Source: JBLHGU01 sp047615875 (lineage in GTDB: Bacteria; Pseudomonadota; Gammaproteobacteria; Arenicellales; CAJQKF01). From it: a DNA stretch of 64,000 bases. The position numbers and the translations under genes were made by a program. The notes below the pieces were generated by a model that was not told where the DNA came from, ran no database searches, and saw nothing but the letters and a program-made list of their open reading frames with translations. The stretch is from assembly GCA_047615875.1 (NCBI GenBank), contig JBLHGU010000002.1, positions 47,703-111,702 of the forward strand, read 5' to 3'. This document shows, piece after piece, positions 1 through 8,100 of this stretch. Each line of letters opens with the position of its first letter. Position 1 is the first letter of the stretch.

Positions 1-164
1 AAACTGGATTGCTACGAAGTGTTAGATCAGCTGCAGGCTTTGGTCTAACAAAAAGTGGCAAGCGAGTTGTCGTCGTTATGCTGCAAAATCACCCCAATAC
101 AAATTATAGCAATGGAAATGCCATTCAAAACAGTCTGCTCGAGTGGGTGTTTGATAACTATTAG
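1..164 (+). CDS. dacB: D-alanyl-D-alanine carboxypeptidase/endopeptidase (PBP4), C-terminal end only
   Basis: The frame read from base 3 is open from the window edge to TAG at 162-164. It encodes about 53 residues beginning TGLLRSVRSAAGF and continuing SGKRVVVVMLQNHPN. This matches the end of S13-family PBP4 proteins: a KTG box (the K lies outside the window), a short G-x-L-xx-V segment, the AG(Y/F) strand, a G-(K/R)-R-hydrophobic strand and an NHP turn. Such proteins are periplasmic and trim or cleave peptidoglycan cross-links. The catalytic SxxK and SxN boxes are upstream of the window. The gene converges on the hydrolase gene that ends at 184, leaving only 19 nt between them. The family call rests on the C-terminal pattern alone. 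Confidence 0.72.
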   Translation, partial: TGLLRSVRSAAGFGLTKSGKRVVVVMLQNHPNTNYSNGNAIQNSLLEWVFDNY

Positions 165-183
165 GCAGCTTTCAGTACGTTAT

Positions 184-1035
184 TCAAAGAGCAGCTGAAA
201 CGAGAAATCGATTAATAGGTGTTGCTACCAACTCTGGGGTATCCAGATGGAAGTGGTGATTACCAGGCAACTGAACACACTGAATATTGTCAATGCATGC
301 CACTCTGGACGTGGTAGTTTTGCGTTCTGTCAAAACACCATCACCCGCCTGAATTAAAATACCAGGGCATCGAATTGATCGAAGTAATACCTCCACCTGC
401 TCTTCCATCAGGTAAGCTGGCGACGCCAGTGTTACCCTGCGATCTGTGCGCCATGTCACACCATTTTTCACCTCTTGCAAATTTCGTTGCACGATCAATT
501 CTGCAGACGATGGATTCATTGTGGTTACATCAAGGCGCATTTTAAGCGCCGCCCCTAAATCTTTATAGACCGGCAATCGTTTTGTTTTTAGTTGACTGTG
601 ACGCTGTATAGAACGGGTCAATCGATCAGGCAATTTGTCAGCAGATTCAGCGACGGGACCGACACCATCAATAAGAATAAGAGATTCAATAGACGTATGT
701 TGTGTTGCAGCCAATAGACTACAAATGCCTGCACCCAATGAATGTCCCATGGCCACATAGGATTGCCAGCCAAGCTTATGAACAAGCTCAACCAGCGTTG
801 GCAAATAGTCCAGCAGATGATAAGCAGAGCCGGGTGCACGATGATCCGACAGTCCATGCCCTGGAAGATCGACGGCTACAACATGGCTATCATTTAACAA
901 AGGCGCGAGATGCGTAAAGCTCGCAGCGTTATCCAACCATCCATGCACCGCCAACACCTTTCTAGGGTTTCCTTGACCAAACTCAATGCCTCGTAAATTC
1001 CCATAGGACAAGGAAATTTCAAACTCGTTTTGCAT
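184..1035 (-). CDS. alpha/beta hydrolase
   Basis: A 283-residue cytoplasmic protein of the alpha/beta-hydrolase fold. The oxyanion HGW motif is at residues 31-33, the nucleophile elbow GHSLGAG at 97-103 (Ser99), a probable acid Asp232 in the strand ending QAGD, and a catalytic His near 260 in GNHHFHLDTP. The DLPGHGLSDHR segment after the second strand is typical of the epoxide-hydrolase/esterase branch. The substrate cannot be told from the sequence. The ATG at 1033-1035 opens a 54-nt divergent spacer shared with the next gene. No signal peptide is seen. Confidence 0.85.
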   Translation of the reverse strand: MQNEFEISLSYGNLRGIEFGQGNPRKVLAVHGWLDNAASFTHLAPLLNDSHVVAVDLPGHGLSDHRAPGSAYHLLDYLPTLVELVHKLGWQSYVAMGHSLGAGICSLLAATQHTSIESLILIDGVGPVAESADKLPDRLTRSIQRHSQLKTKRLPVYKDLGAALKMRLDVTTMNPSSAELIVQRNLQEVKNGVTWRTDRRVTLASPAYLMEEQVEVLLRSIRCPGILIQAGDGVLTERKTTTSRVACIDNIQCVQLPGNHHFHLDTPELVATPINRFLVSAAL

Positions 1036-1089
1036 GCTATTCTCTGGAATAATTTCTTAATTAGGCTGGACGCCGGACGTTGATATCTA

Positions 1090-2589
1090 ATGCTAAGACT
1101 ATTTCGCGATGTTGTCAGAATTTTAAGTGTTACAGAAAACCTTCTGTACCTGGCTGGCAAAAGTCTACAACGCCGTGCTATGCGCAATGGACTACTGATT
1201 TCTCTGGCATACAGTTCGACAATTCTACGTACAAACTATATTAATGCGCAGGAGCTATCGCCGGAACAATTGACCGCTCTCATAATTGGTGGATTTGCCT
1301 CTTACCCCGCCGGCACCTTATTAGTCAGAATCGCTAACTTCCTGACTCGGGATAATTTACAGGCTGCGGCGGCCGGTTATCTGCACCTGACCAGCCATTA
1401 TAAACAATCCCAGGTACTTACCCACTTGCATTTTCTTTGGCATGAAGTGTTTGCCAGCGAACACATTTCGGTTAGTTCGGCTCATGAAACACAACACCCC
1501 ACTGAACTCGAAATCACATCCTTTCGAAATCAGCAAGATGAAGTACTTCTACACCTGTTTCAGGAACAACCCACAACCAACAGGAAAGAACAACTTATCT
1601 ATCAAAATTTTGTTCAGTCTGCGGCCGATGCTTTACGCTCACCTCTGCCAATGGGGGTTCAAAGCGCCCGCATTGGCTTTCATCTGGGTCCGATTGAAGA
1701 CTGGTATGAAAAAGGTTTCTTTTCCTATGAAGATTTTCCTGCTAAAGCCATTTTTCGTGACCCATTAATAAAACGCTGCCAAAAACTTACAACGTCTCCA
1801 ATCAAATATCAATTGCATCAATGGCTATCGCCTGAAGCAACACCTTCTTTCTGGCATGCTTTTACTGTACGCAAATTTGGCACCCGCGTTGGTCGCTCAC
1901 TGGGTCAACTTAATCAACTTGCTGAGCGGCAGGGTTTTCCCGACTTTTTCGATGCCCAACACTTTATCTGGCCATCCACTCAACTGGATGACACTGTCCG
2001 ACAACGCTTTAACCAACAACCGAATTCCCTGGCAGACAAACTTTTTTCACGCCGACAAGAATTGTTCCGAAATCTTTTTAGTGAAGATCAAGTTGCTGCC
2101 AGGCGGCACATCATGCGCATGTTTGTGCGCGACTATGCATTTATTATGAAACTCAGACTGAGCTTTGATGTGTTATATGCCGGGGATAAACTGGCTGCAA
2201 AACCTGCTGAAGAACTGCGGCAAATCGAAAGGCTGTTTTCCATTCAACCCATTAGCCAGAAATTTCTTGATCGCTGTAAAAATTCAGCATTGAGCCATAT
2301 TGAAAATCTGGACGATTTTCTTGCTCAGCATCCTGTGGATAACGCAGATGAAGTAGAAATTGAGAATCTTCACCAGGCTTACCACGTGGATTACCACGGA
2401 TTACGAAGTCGGTTCATCAAGGCCGATAATGAGAATTTAATGGAGGAGTTACTAAAATGCACATCAGATGAAAAAGCAGATCTGGCGGTACTCAGGGAAC
2501 TTTTACATCGGGTTCGCATCTACCATGTTCTGATCAAGTTGCAAATTCATGCTTACTGGTCAATCGTTTTGAATATCGGGCGATTGTAA
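1090..2589 (+). CDS. conserved hypothetical protein, 499 aa
   Basis: I do not recognise a family. The product has no signal peptide and no convincing membrane helix apart from a mildly hydrophobic stretch near residues 57-72 (SPEQLTALIIGGFASYPAGT). It is rich in Phe, His, Gln and Arg with predicted helical character, ending in a run of charged helices. A segment near residues 185-200 (LGPIEDWYEKGFFSYEDFP) looks like a conserved core. The single long open frame, the ATG start shortly downstream of a divergent promoter region and gammaproteobacterial-looking codon use support a real gene. It is monocistronic: 300 nt separate it from gltA. Confidence 0.75.
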   Translation: MLRLFRDVVRILSVTENLLYLAGKSLQRRAMRNGLLISLAYSSTILRTNYINAQELSPEQLTALIIGGFASYPAGTLLVRIANFLTRDNLQAAAAGYLHLTSHYKQSQVLTHLHFLWHEVFASEHISVSSAHETQHPTELEITSFRNQQDEVLLHLFQEQPTTNRKEQLIYQNFVQSAADALRSPLPMGVQSARIGFHLGPIEDWYEKGFFSYEDFPAKAIFRDPLIKRCQKLTTSPIKYQLHQWLSPEATPSFWHAFTVRKFGTRVGRSLGQLNQLAERQGFPDFFDAQHFIWPSTQLDDTVRQRFNQQPNSLADKLFSRRQELFRNLFSEDQVAARRHIMRMFVRDYAFIMKLRLSFDVLYAGDKLAAKPAEELRQIERLFSIQPISQKFLDRCKNSALSHIENLDDFLAQHPVDNADEVEIENLHQAYHVDYHGLRSRFIKADNENLMEELLKCTSDEKADLAVLRELLHRVRIYHVLIKLQIHAYWSIVLNIGRL

Positions 2590-2889
2590 TTCTAAAAATT
2601 TCGATGCACCAGAACTCAGTCTGTGACATACGAATGGGTCGCTGAAAGTTACTTATACAGATATTTTACAGTGTTGCCACATCAGGAGTTAAGTAGATAT
2701 ATCTCATTGAAATAAATGACTTAATTATCTTCAGCTTAAGAAATATTATTCGTTCTTTCGTTTTTGTCAAGTCACTAAATTCGCACTTGCGCACTGGCGT
2801 TTGACAAAATCATGTATTAATATGGTCTAGCTTAATCCAAATATTCATTAAAGAATCTAATAGTAACTATTGCACTAACAAGGCTTGAT
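2590..2889. other. intergenic region upstream of gltA
   Basis: This 300-nt, AT-rich stretch contains no reading frame I would defend. It includes a consensus-like TTGACA at 2801-2806 followed by several AT-rich hexamers (for example TATGGT at 2821-2826, only 14 nt away), so a gltA promoter probably lies here, but I cannot pick the -10 with confidence. An AAGG at about 2880-2883 is a plausible ribosome-binding site for the gltA ATG at 2890. Confidence 0.4.
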
Positions 2890-4290
2890 ATGTCACAAAA
2901 TCGATCCAACGATACCACTAACAAAGACTCAGACACTCCGAAAACTGGCTACACGCTCGTAGATAACGAGAGCAATGTCTCTTACGACCTGCCATCACTG
3001 AATGGTACTGTCGGCCCAAAAGTTGTGGACATTCGAAAGCTTTATGGCCAGGCGGGTATTTTTACCTATGACCCGGGCTTTACATCCACAGCATCTTGCT
3101 CATCAGCAATTACCTACATTGACGGCGAAGAAGGCATCTTATTGCATCGCGGTTATGCAATTGCTGATTTAGCGGAAAATACGGATTTTATGGATGTCTG
3201 TTATTTGTTGCTCTACGGCGAGCTTCCGTCACCTGAAGAAAAAATTGAGTTTGAGCAATCTATTACCAACCACACCATGTTGCATGAACAATTGGTGACT
3301 TTTTATCGGGGCTTCACACGCGATGCGCACCCGATGGCAATAATGGTTGGTGTTGTTGGGGCACTATCTGCCTTTTACCACGATAGTACTGACATTCATG
3401 ACCCGATGCAGCGCATGTTGGCATCCCATAGAATGATCGCAAAAATGCCGACCATTGGTGCGTGTGCTTATAAGTATTCGCTGGGACAGCCATTTGTTTA
3501 TCCACGCAACGAGCTTTCTTATTCTGAAAATCTGCTTCGCATGATGTTTTCAGTACCTACTCAAGATTATGAAGTCAACAAGGTTCTAGCTCGCGCTATA
3601 GACAAATTGTTGATTCTGCATGCCGACCACGAGCAGAATGCATCGACATCAACGGTACGGCTGGCGGGTTCTTCCGGCGCTAATCCATTTGCGTGTATTT
3701 CAGCCGGTATAGCATCACTATGGGGCCCTGCCCACGGTGGAGCCAATGAAGCTGTTTTAAAAATGCTAAATGAAATTGGCACGATTGATCGCATACCTGA
3801 GTTCATTAAACGCGCCCAGGACCCCAAAGATCCGTTCCGTTTGATGGGCTTTGGACATCGCGTATATAAAAACTACGATCCTCGGGCAACCGTTCTGAGG
3901 AAGTCCTGTCATGAAGTTCTGGAAGTTTTGGGAATCAAGGACCCGAGACTCATACTGGCAATGGAACTGGAACGAATAGCTCTTGAAGACGAGTACTTTA
4001 TAGAGAAGAAACTATATCCGAACGTGGATTTCTACTCGGGTATTATTCTTTCTGCACTGGGCTTCCCAACAAACATGTTTACAGTGCTTTTTGCCATAGG
4101 CCGAACTGTTGGTTGGATTTCTCATTGGAAAGAGATGTTGGGGGATGCCGAAAATCGCATCGGTCGACCAAGACAACTTTATACTGGGCAGCCACTGCGA
4201 GACTTTACTGCAGTAGAAGGGCGACAACATAGTGAAAAAAATATTAGTTGGTCATGGTTGTGGCGCAGTAGTCGAAATGGCGAGGAATAA
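2890..4290 (+). CDS. gltA: citrate synthase (type II, hexameric) with extended C-terminus
   Basis: Condenses acetyl-CoA and oxaloacetate to citrate at the entry to the TCA cycle. Catalytic residues are visible: His247 in HADHEQN, His282 in GPAHGGANE, His323 in MGFGHRVYKNYDPRA and Asp380 in NVDFYSG. The NADH-sensitive type II architecture is clear (N-terminal beta domain, then the helical core). Two features differ from the family. The first 20 residues are a polar extension before the usual start. The protein runs about 20 residues past its normal end, near IGRPRQLYTG...RDFTAVEGR, finishing in a Trp-, Ser- and Arg-rich tail. At 466 residues it is longer than the usual approximately 430. A strong hairpin follows the gene. 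Confidence 0.96.
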   Translation: MSQNRSNDTTNKDSDTPKTGYTLVDNESNVSYDLPSLNGTVGPKVVDIRKLYGQAGIFTYDPGFTSTASCSSAITYIDGEEGILLHRGYAIADLAENTDFMDVCYLLLYGELPSPEEKIEFEQSITNHTMLHEQLVTFYRGFTRDAHPMAIMVGVVGALSAFYHDSTDIHDPMQRMLASHRMIAKMPTIGACAYKYSLGQPFVYPRNELSYSENLLRMMFSVPTQDYEVNKVLARAIDKLLILHADHEQNASTSTVRLAGSSGANPFACISAGIASLWGPAHGGANEAVLKMLNEIGTIDRIPEFIKRAQDPKDPFRLMGFGHRVYKNYDPRATVLRKSCHEVLEVLGIKDPRLILAMELERIALEDEYFIEKKLYPNVDFYSGIILSALGFPTNMFTVLFAIGRTVGWISHWKEMLGDAENRIGRPRQLYTGQPLRDFTAVEGRQHSEKNISWSWLWRSSRNGEE

Positions 4291-4333
4291 TTGCCAAATT
4301 TATCCACGTTAGTGTCCATTCGTATTTGAATTA

Positions 4334-4368
4334 GCCCGAATCCCAGGTATTAAAACTGGGATTCGGGC
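4334..4368. terminator. bidirectional hairpin terminator between gltA and the DUF3179 gene
   Basis: A perfect 13-bp inverted repeat: the left arm GCCCGAATCCCAG (4334-4346) pairs with CTGGGATTCGGGC (4356-4368) across a 9-nt AT-rich loop. It sits between two convergent genes, 44 nt after the gltA stop and 95 nt from the stop of the minus-strand gene. There is no long T tract on either side, so it may act as a bidirectional or partly Rho-assisted terminator, or as a 3'-end stabiliser. Confidence 0.75.
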
Positions 4369-4462
4369 GCACTTATTAGCAGAATTTAACACACCAAGTA
4401 AACCCGTCTAAATCCTCACAGGTTGGCAACCATTGCACAGACCTGATAAATCGCTAGTTACA

Positions 4463-5581
4463 TTATTCCTCTGAATAAATCATGCTCTCCGGGTTAAATG
4501 CTAACCAGGCGAAGGCAAAATGTGACCCCCCGCCCAGCTTCTGCAACTTTTTGCCTGCCAACGGGCCAGCAGTTGCTGTCCCATAGCGATTCCAATGACT
4601 CATTGTCTGTTCATCTATCAAATTGCCACCTGACCATTGGAAACTCAACGTCTCATTATCCAAACTTCGACTAAATGCTGTTACGGAAGGAATCAGTCTG
4701 GAGGTTGCTATATTTGACTGATCCAAAGCTGATCTTACCTGCTCGATGGCCACAACCAAAACCGGTTGGCTGCCAACCTGATCATTAATAACCTGATTTT
4801 TTTCCAGACGACTAAAGGGGTAAATTTTGTGCTTACCATCAACACTTACATTTAGCACCCGTTCCATGGCGGGCAATCTGGGGTCGACCGGGTCGTTGAA
4901 GAGAAAGGGACGTTGACCAATTCGGTCATAACCCTGGTAGGGGTTTCTTCCGTAGGGCCTATTGTGTCCGGTGTCCCGCGACAGAACCCGACCATTTGGA
5001 AATGCAGCAGCAAAAGATTCAAATGAGACCACTTCAGCTGGAATTGTTTTCAACATTGTCCCAGCCATTTCCCCAATAATGGCCCGGCCACTAAATTGCT
5101 GCCACCAACTCATGGTCTGCCGATCGTACATAACAAGATCGCTTTTTCTCAGCAACCCGGTAGTTCCAAAATCCAACAGTTTGTTATCTACCCGTCTATC
5201 AAATACTATGGAGGCATTACAAAGTGGGCAAAAAGTAATCGATATGGGAATTTCACCTATCTGGTCATTAACAATTTCATGATAGGTCATTATCTGTAGC
5301 GGATAGGCTCGAACCTGGTCAGCAATTTGCAGAAAAATAACCGGCTCATTGGCTTCAATCCAGCTTTCTGCCTGACTCACTGAAACAAATTTAGGTTGGT
5401 CTACAGGTGGAATCCCATCCTTGGGCGGACCACCAGACTGAATTTCGTCTAGCTCTACCAACTTATTAGTAAAATCTGTTTCGGGCCACGCCAACTCAAG
5501 CCAGGATTCAGCCTGAGCAATATGACTAACTGACAAGAATCCGGCAAGGAACACTAAAATTATTAGTTTGTGTGCATTCAT
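4463..5581 (-). CDS. DUF3179 domain-containing periplasmic protein
   Basis: A 372-residue protein with a clear N-terminal signal peptide (hydrophobic core at about residues 7-20, cleavage near HIAQA-ES). It then carries the DUF3179 signature: SGGPPKDGIPPVD near residue 50, a Y-hydrophobic-HEIVND segment near 100, and FCPLCNASIVFDR near 117-129 with two closely spaced cysteines. The biochemical role of this family is not established; the CPLC pair suggests metal or redox chemistry, which is inference. It converges with gltA across a strong hairpin and diverges from ycgL. Confidence 0.85.
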   Translation of the reverse strand: MNAHKLIILVFLAGFLSVSHIAQAESWLELAWPETDFTNKLVELDEIQSGGPPKDGIPPVDQPKFVSVSQAESWIEANEPVIFLQIADQVRAYPLQIMTYHEIVNDQIGEIPISITFCPLCNASIVFDRRVDNKLLDFGTTGLLRKSDLVMYDRQTMSWWQQFSGRAIIGEMAGTMLKTIPAEVVSFESFAAAFPNGRVLSRDTGHNRPYGRNPYQGYDRIGQRPFLFNDPVDPRLPAMERVLNVSVDGKHKIYPFSRLEKNQVINDQVGSQPVLVVAIEQVRSALDQSNIATSRLIPSVTAFSRSLDNETLSFQWSGGNLIDEQTMSHWNRYGTATAGPLAGKKLQKLGGGSHFAFAWLAFNPESMIYSEE

Positions 5582-5733
5582 AATTTCAAATTAGATAGGG
5601 ATCGTTGTAAGTTGGACTACAGCTTGAAAACATGGTTCATTACTAATCTTTCGAAGCCAGCTGTCTTCGTATGGTCAGAACTCACGACACATGGTATAAG
5701 CAGGAAAACTTTAGCTTATTGATTCTAATTCCA

Positions 5734-5991
5734 ATGAACTGCGCAATTTACAAAGGCCACCGAAAGCCCGATACATTCTTGTTTATAAAAGAAAAAGATA
5801 ATTTTGAGAATTTGCCAGAGGACATGCTCAAAATGATGGGTGATTTAACCTTGGTGATTGAATTAGAACTCAATTCTGCACGAAAGCTAGTGCAGGTTAG
5901 TGTCGAAGATGTCATGCAACAACTCAAAGATGTCGGATACTTCCTGCAACTTCCTCCTGGCGACAATCGGCCACACCCGCTGGATACCTGA
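5734..5991 (+). CDS. ycgL: YcgL domain-containing protein (UPF0745 family)
   Basis: An 85-residue cytoplasmic protein beginning MNCAIYKGHRKPDTFLF, with FENLPEDMLKMMG in the middle and GYFLQLPPG near the end. These match the YcgL fold: a small alpha/beta protein opening with (I/C)A(V/I)YK and closing with YYLQLPP. Its function is not firmly known. The frame stays open upstream to 5671, but the family's conserved start is the ATG at 5734. It is the first of a tightly packed run, with 2 nt separating it from the next start codon. Confidence 0.88.
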   Translation: MNCAIYKGHRKPDTFLFIKEKDNFENLPEDMLKMMGDLTLVIELELNSARKLVQVSVEDVMQQLKDVGYFLQLPPGDNRPHPLDT

Positions 5992-5993
5992 TA

Positions 5994-6371
5994 GTGATAA
6001 CTAAAATATTGTTTACAATTGTTGTAGTGCTAGTTGTAGCAGTAGTATTTCGACATAAAAATACACAACAATCCACCACAAAACGAAAAACGCCAACAAA
6101 AACTCTAATCGAAGAACAGACCGGAGTACAACCAAAAACTATTGTCTACGCAATATTGGGATTAATGATAGTTGTCTCGTTTTTGGTTTTTACATTGCAC
6201 TGGCAAAGCCAACACCAAATTATAAATATTCAGGTATCAGATTCCACAGGTAATACGACCCACTATCAGGCCTATAAGAAATCCATAAAGGGAAGAAAAT
6301 TTGAGACGCTTGCAGGTATTCAGGTTACGTTGGGGGATAGCGATCGACTAGAAATGAACAGCACGGAATAA
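5994..6371 (+). CDS. small inner-membrane protein, unknown
   Basis: A 125-residue protein with a GTG start at 5994, two bases after the ycgL stop. Two membrane helices are visible: residues about 3-20 (very Val/Ile rich) and about 51-69 (IVYAILGLMIVVSFLVFTLHW). A basic linker lies between them, and a C-terminal domain of about 55 residues follows. I recognise no family. Position suggests translation coupled to ycgL and a membrane role alongside the rhomboid gene that follows 9 nt later, which is inference from context only. Confidence 0.68.
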   Translation: MITKILFTIVVVLVVAVVFRHKNTQQSTTKRKTPTKTLIEEQTGVQPKTIVYAILGLMIVVSFLVFTLHWQSQHQIINIQVSDSTGNTTHYQAYKKSIKGRKFETLAGIQVTLGDSDRLEMNSTE

Positions 6372-6380
6372 ATCTTTCCC

Positions 6381-6977
6381 ATGGTGCCCGGATTTCATCC
6401 CAAACTAACTTATGTACTTATTGCCATCTGTGTTCTGGTAGCTGTAATTACACGTGCGGGAGATCAGTTCGAGTTACTGCGTCCATTGCTTATAACAAAC
6501 TTCGTTGATGCCGGACTACCGGAGTTTTTCGAAGGGCAGATCTGGCGTTTAATTACCCCCATTTTTATACATTTTGGACTTTTACACATCGGGTTAAATA
6601 TGATCTGGCTGTGGCAGCTAGGTCGACTGATAGAGTATGCAAAAGGTCCTCTGGTACTTTTAACACTGGTATTTATTACCGGCATCGGTTCCAATATGGC
6701 CGAGTTCTATGCCTCTGGACCCCTGTTTGGCGGTATGTCTGGAGTAATTTTCGCCTTACTCGGGTACCTTTGGGTGCAAGGAAAATTTAATCCCTTGTTC
6801 GCGGTACGTATCAACCCAAAACTGTTCAACATGGTTATGATATGGTTTGTAGTCTGTTGGTCAGGTGTTCTGGAGATAGTTGGGGTTCATATTGCAAATT
6901 GGGCTCATACTACAGGACTACTAACAGGCATTGCAGTAGGTTTTATTGCCACAAGATTACAAAGTCATCGCATATAA
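6381..6977 (+). CDS. rhomboid family intramembrane serine protease
   Basis: A 198-residue polytopic membrane protein with about six helices. The rhomboid hallmarks are present in order: a WR motif (IWRLITPIFIH) near residue 55, HIGLN at 69-73 (His and Asn of the oxyanion region), GGMSGVIFALLGY with the nucleophile Ser120, and NWAHTTGLLTG with the catalytic His176. All catalytic residues are intact, so it should be an active intramembrane protease. No extra N-terminal cytoplasmic domain of the GlpG kind is present. It lies 9 nt after the preceding membrane-protein gene and about 80 nt before a secreted-protein gene, whose product is a conceivable but unproven partner. Confidence 0.9.
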   Translation: MVPGFHPKLTYVLIAICVLVAVITRAGDQFELLRPLLITNFVDAGLPEFFEGQIWRLITPIFIHFGLLHIGLNMIWLWQLGRLIEYAKGPLVLLTLVFITGIGSNMAEFYASGPLFGGMSGVIFALLGYLWVQGKFNPLFAVRINPKLFNMVMIWFVVCWSGVLEIVGVHIANWAHTTGLLTGIAVGFIATRLQSHRI

Positions 6978-7056
6978 CCACACAACAACTATTGTGGGAA
7001 CTAGAGTCGATAAACGGGGGTCAAACCCAGTTGCAACCTGAGATTATAAGGAAAAC

Positions 7057-7593
7057 ATGATGAGCACTTACCCGGCTATTAGAATAGTACTATTGATTTT
7101 ATTGTGGCCAGGACTCGCCTTCTCCGCCGAAGATTATGAAAAATTTTTCGGTCAATATCACGGCGAAACTATCGATAGTAGCACTGGCAAAGATGTTAAA
7201 CGAAACCTCGATGTCACAGTAAAGAAAGTAAAAAAAGGCTTTAATGTTAGCTGGGAAACTACAACTATCAAATCCGATGGGCGCATCAAGACCAAAGCCT
7301 ATAGCATCAATTTCATTCCAAGCGAAAGAGATCACATTTATTCATCGGCGATGAAAACCAATTTGTTCGGTGGCCAGCAGGCTCTCGATCCACTAAAGGG
7401 CGATCCCTACGTTTGGGCCAGAATTAGCGGTGACACGCTCACCATGCATGCTTTGGTAATCAATGACGAGGGTGGATTTGAAATGCAAACCTTTGACCGA
7501 ACATTGGTGGAAGGTGGCTTGAGACTCAATTTCACTCGTATTGGGGACGGTCATGAACTCAAGCGAATAGAAACAGAACTTAAGCGCCAATAA
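7057..7593 (+). CDS. periplasmic protein of unknown function
   Basis: A 178-residue protein with a clear signal peptide (hydrophobic residues about 9-22, cleavage near LAFSA-ED). The mature part is beta-rich, starting YEKFFGQYHGETID and containing alternating Thr/Lys strands such as NLDVTVKKVKKGFNVSWE. This pattern suggests a small beta-barrel or lipocalin-like fold, which is inference. I do not recognise the family. Two in-frame ATGs (7057 and 7060) are equally possible starts. Its stop is immediately followed by the ATG of the next gene, implying translational coupling. Confidence 0.72.
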   Translation: MMSTYPAIRIVLLILLWPGLAFSAEDYEKFFGQYHGETIDSSTGKDVKRNLDVTVKKVKKGFNVSWETTTIKSDGRIKTKAYSINFIPSERDHIYSSAMKTNLFGGQQALDPLKGDPYVWARISGDTLTMHALVINDEGGFEMQTFDRTLVEGGLRLNFTRIGDGHELKRIETELKRQ

Positions 7594-8085
7594 ATGCATC
7601 TAAGAGTTCTGTTCGGCACGCTGTTATTTCTATTTACTTTCACACTTAAGGCCGGTTCAAGCAATCCAGACAATATAATTGCTGCCGGTTGTTTAATCAA
7701 AACCGCAAAAGGCTTTGTGATTGCTGAGAACAGGCTGCTGGGACGATTGCAGTTACCTGCGGGGCACCATAAACAAGGTGAAACTGCCCGCCAGACTGCT
7801 GAACGAGAGACGCTGGAAGAAACTGGTCTTAAGGTTACGGCTCGGGATACAGCATTTTCATTGGACAAGAATCAGGTTATTTTCTATTTTTGCGAATCAA
7901 GCATCGACCCACTAAGTATTGCGGAGCTTAAGCCAGAAGATCGAATAGAAGTTTCTCGGGCTATGATACTTGATCCAAACACTCTTAAGACACCAGACAA
8001 TATAACCATAAATATACCCTGGAGATTCCCGGAAACTCTCTGGCTTCTTAAAGCACTATGGCCGGTTATGAATCATAATAATTAA
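7594..8085 (+). CDS. NUDIX hydrolase with N-terminal signal peptide
   Basis: A 163-residue protein with a Nudix box at residues 57-79 that fits G-x5-E-x7-RE-x-x-EE-x-G-hydrophobic (GHHKQGE, then REТLEETGL-type residues in sequence). The catalytic Glu pair is present, so hydrolysis of a nucleoside-diphosphate-linked substrate is plausible. Unusually for the family, the first 21 residues (MHLRVLFGTLLFLFTFTLKA) look like a Sec signal peptide, suggesting a periplasmic enzyme. The ATG abuts the previous stop with no gap. The alternative is an uncleaved N-terminal anchor. It converges on xni with 15 nt between them. Confidence 0.82.
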   Translation: MHLRVLFGTLLFLFTFTLKAGSSNPDNIIAAGCLIKTAKGFVIAENRLLGRLQLPAGHHKQGETARQTAERETLEETGLKVTARDTAFSLDKNQVIFYFCESSIDPLSIAELKPEDRIEVSRAMILDPNTLKTPDNITINIPWRFPETLWLLKALWPVMNHNN

Positions 8086-8100
8086 CTGAGTAAACTTGAG

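Noticed and set aside
2815..2826. A defined -10 hexamer for gltA
   Set aside because: Several AT-rich hexamers fit poorly; spacing from TTGACA at 2801 is 14 nt for the best one, so I did not call a specific promoter.
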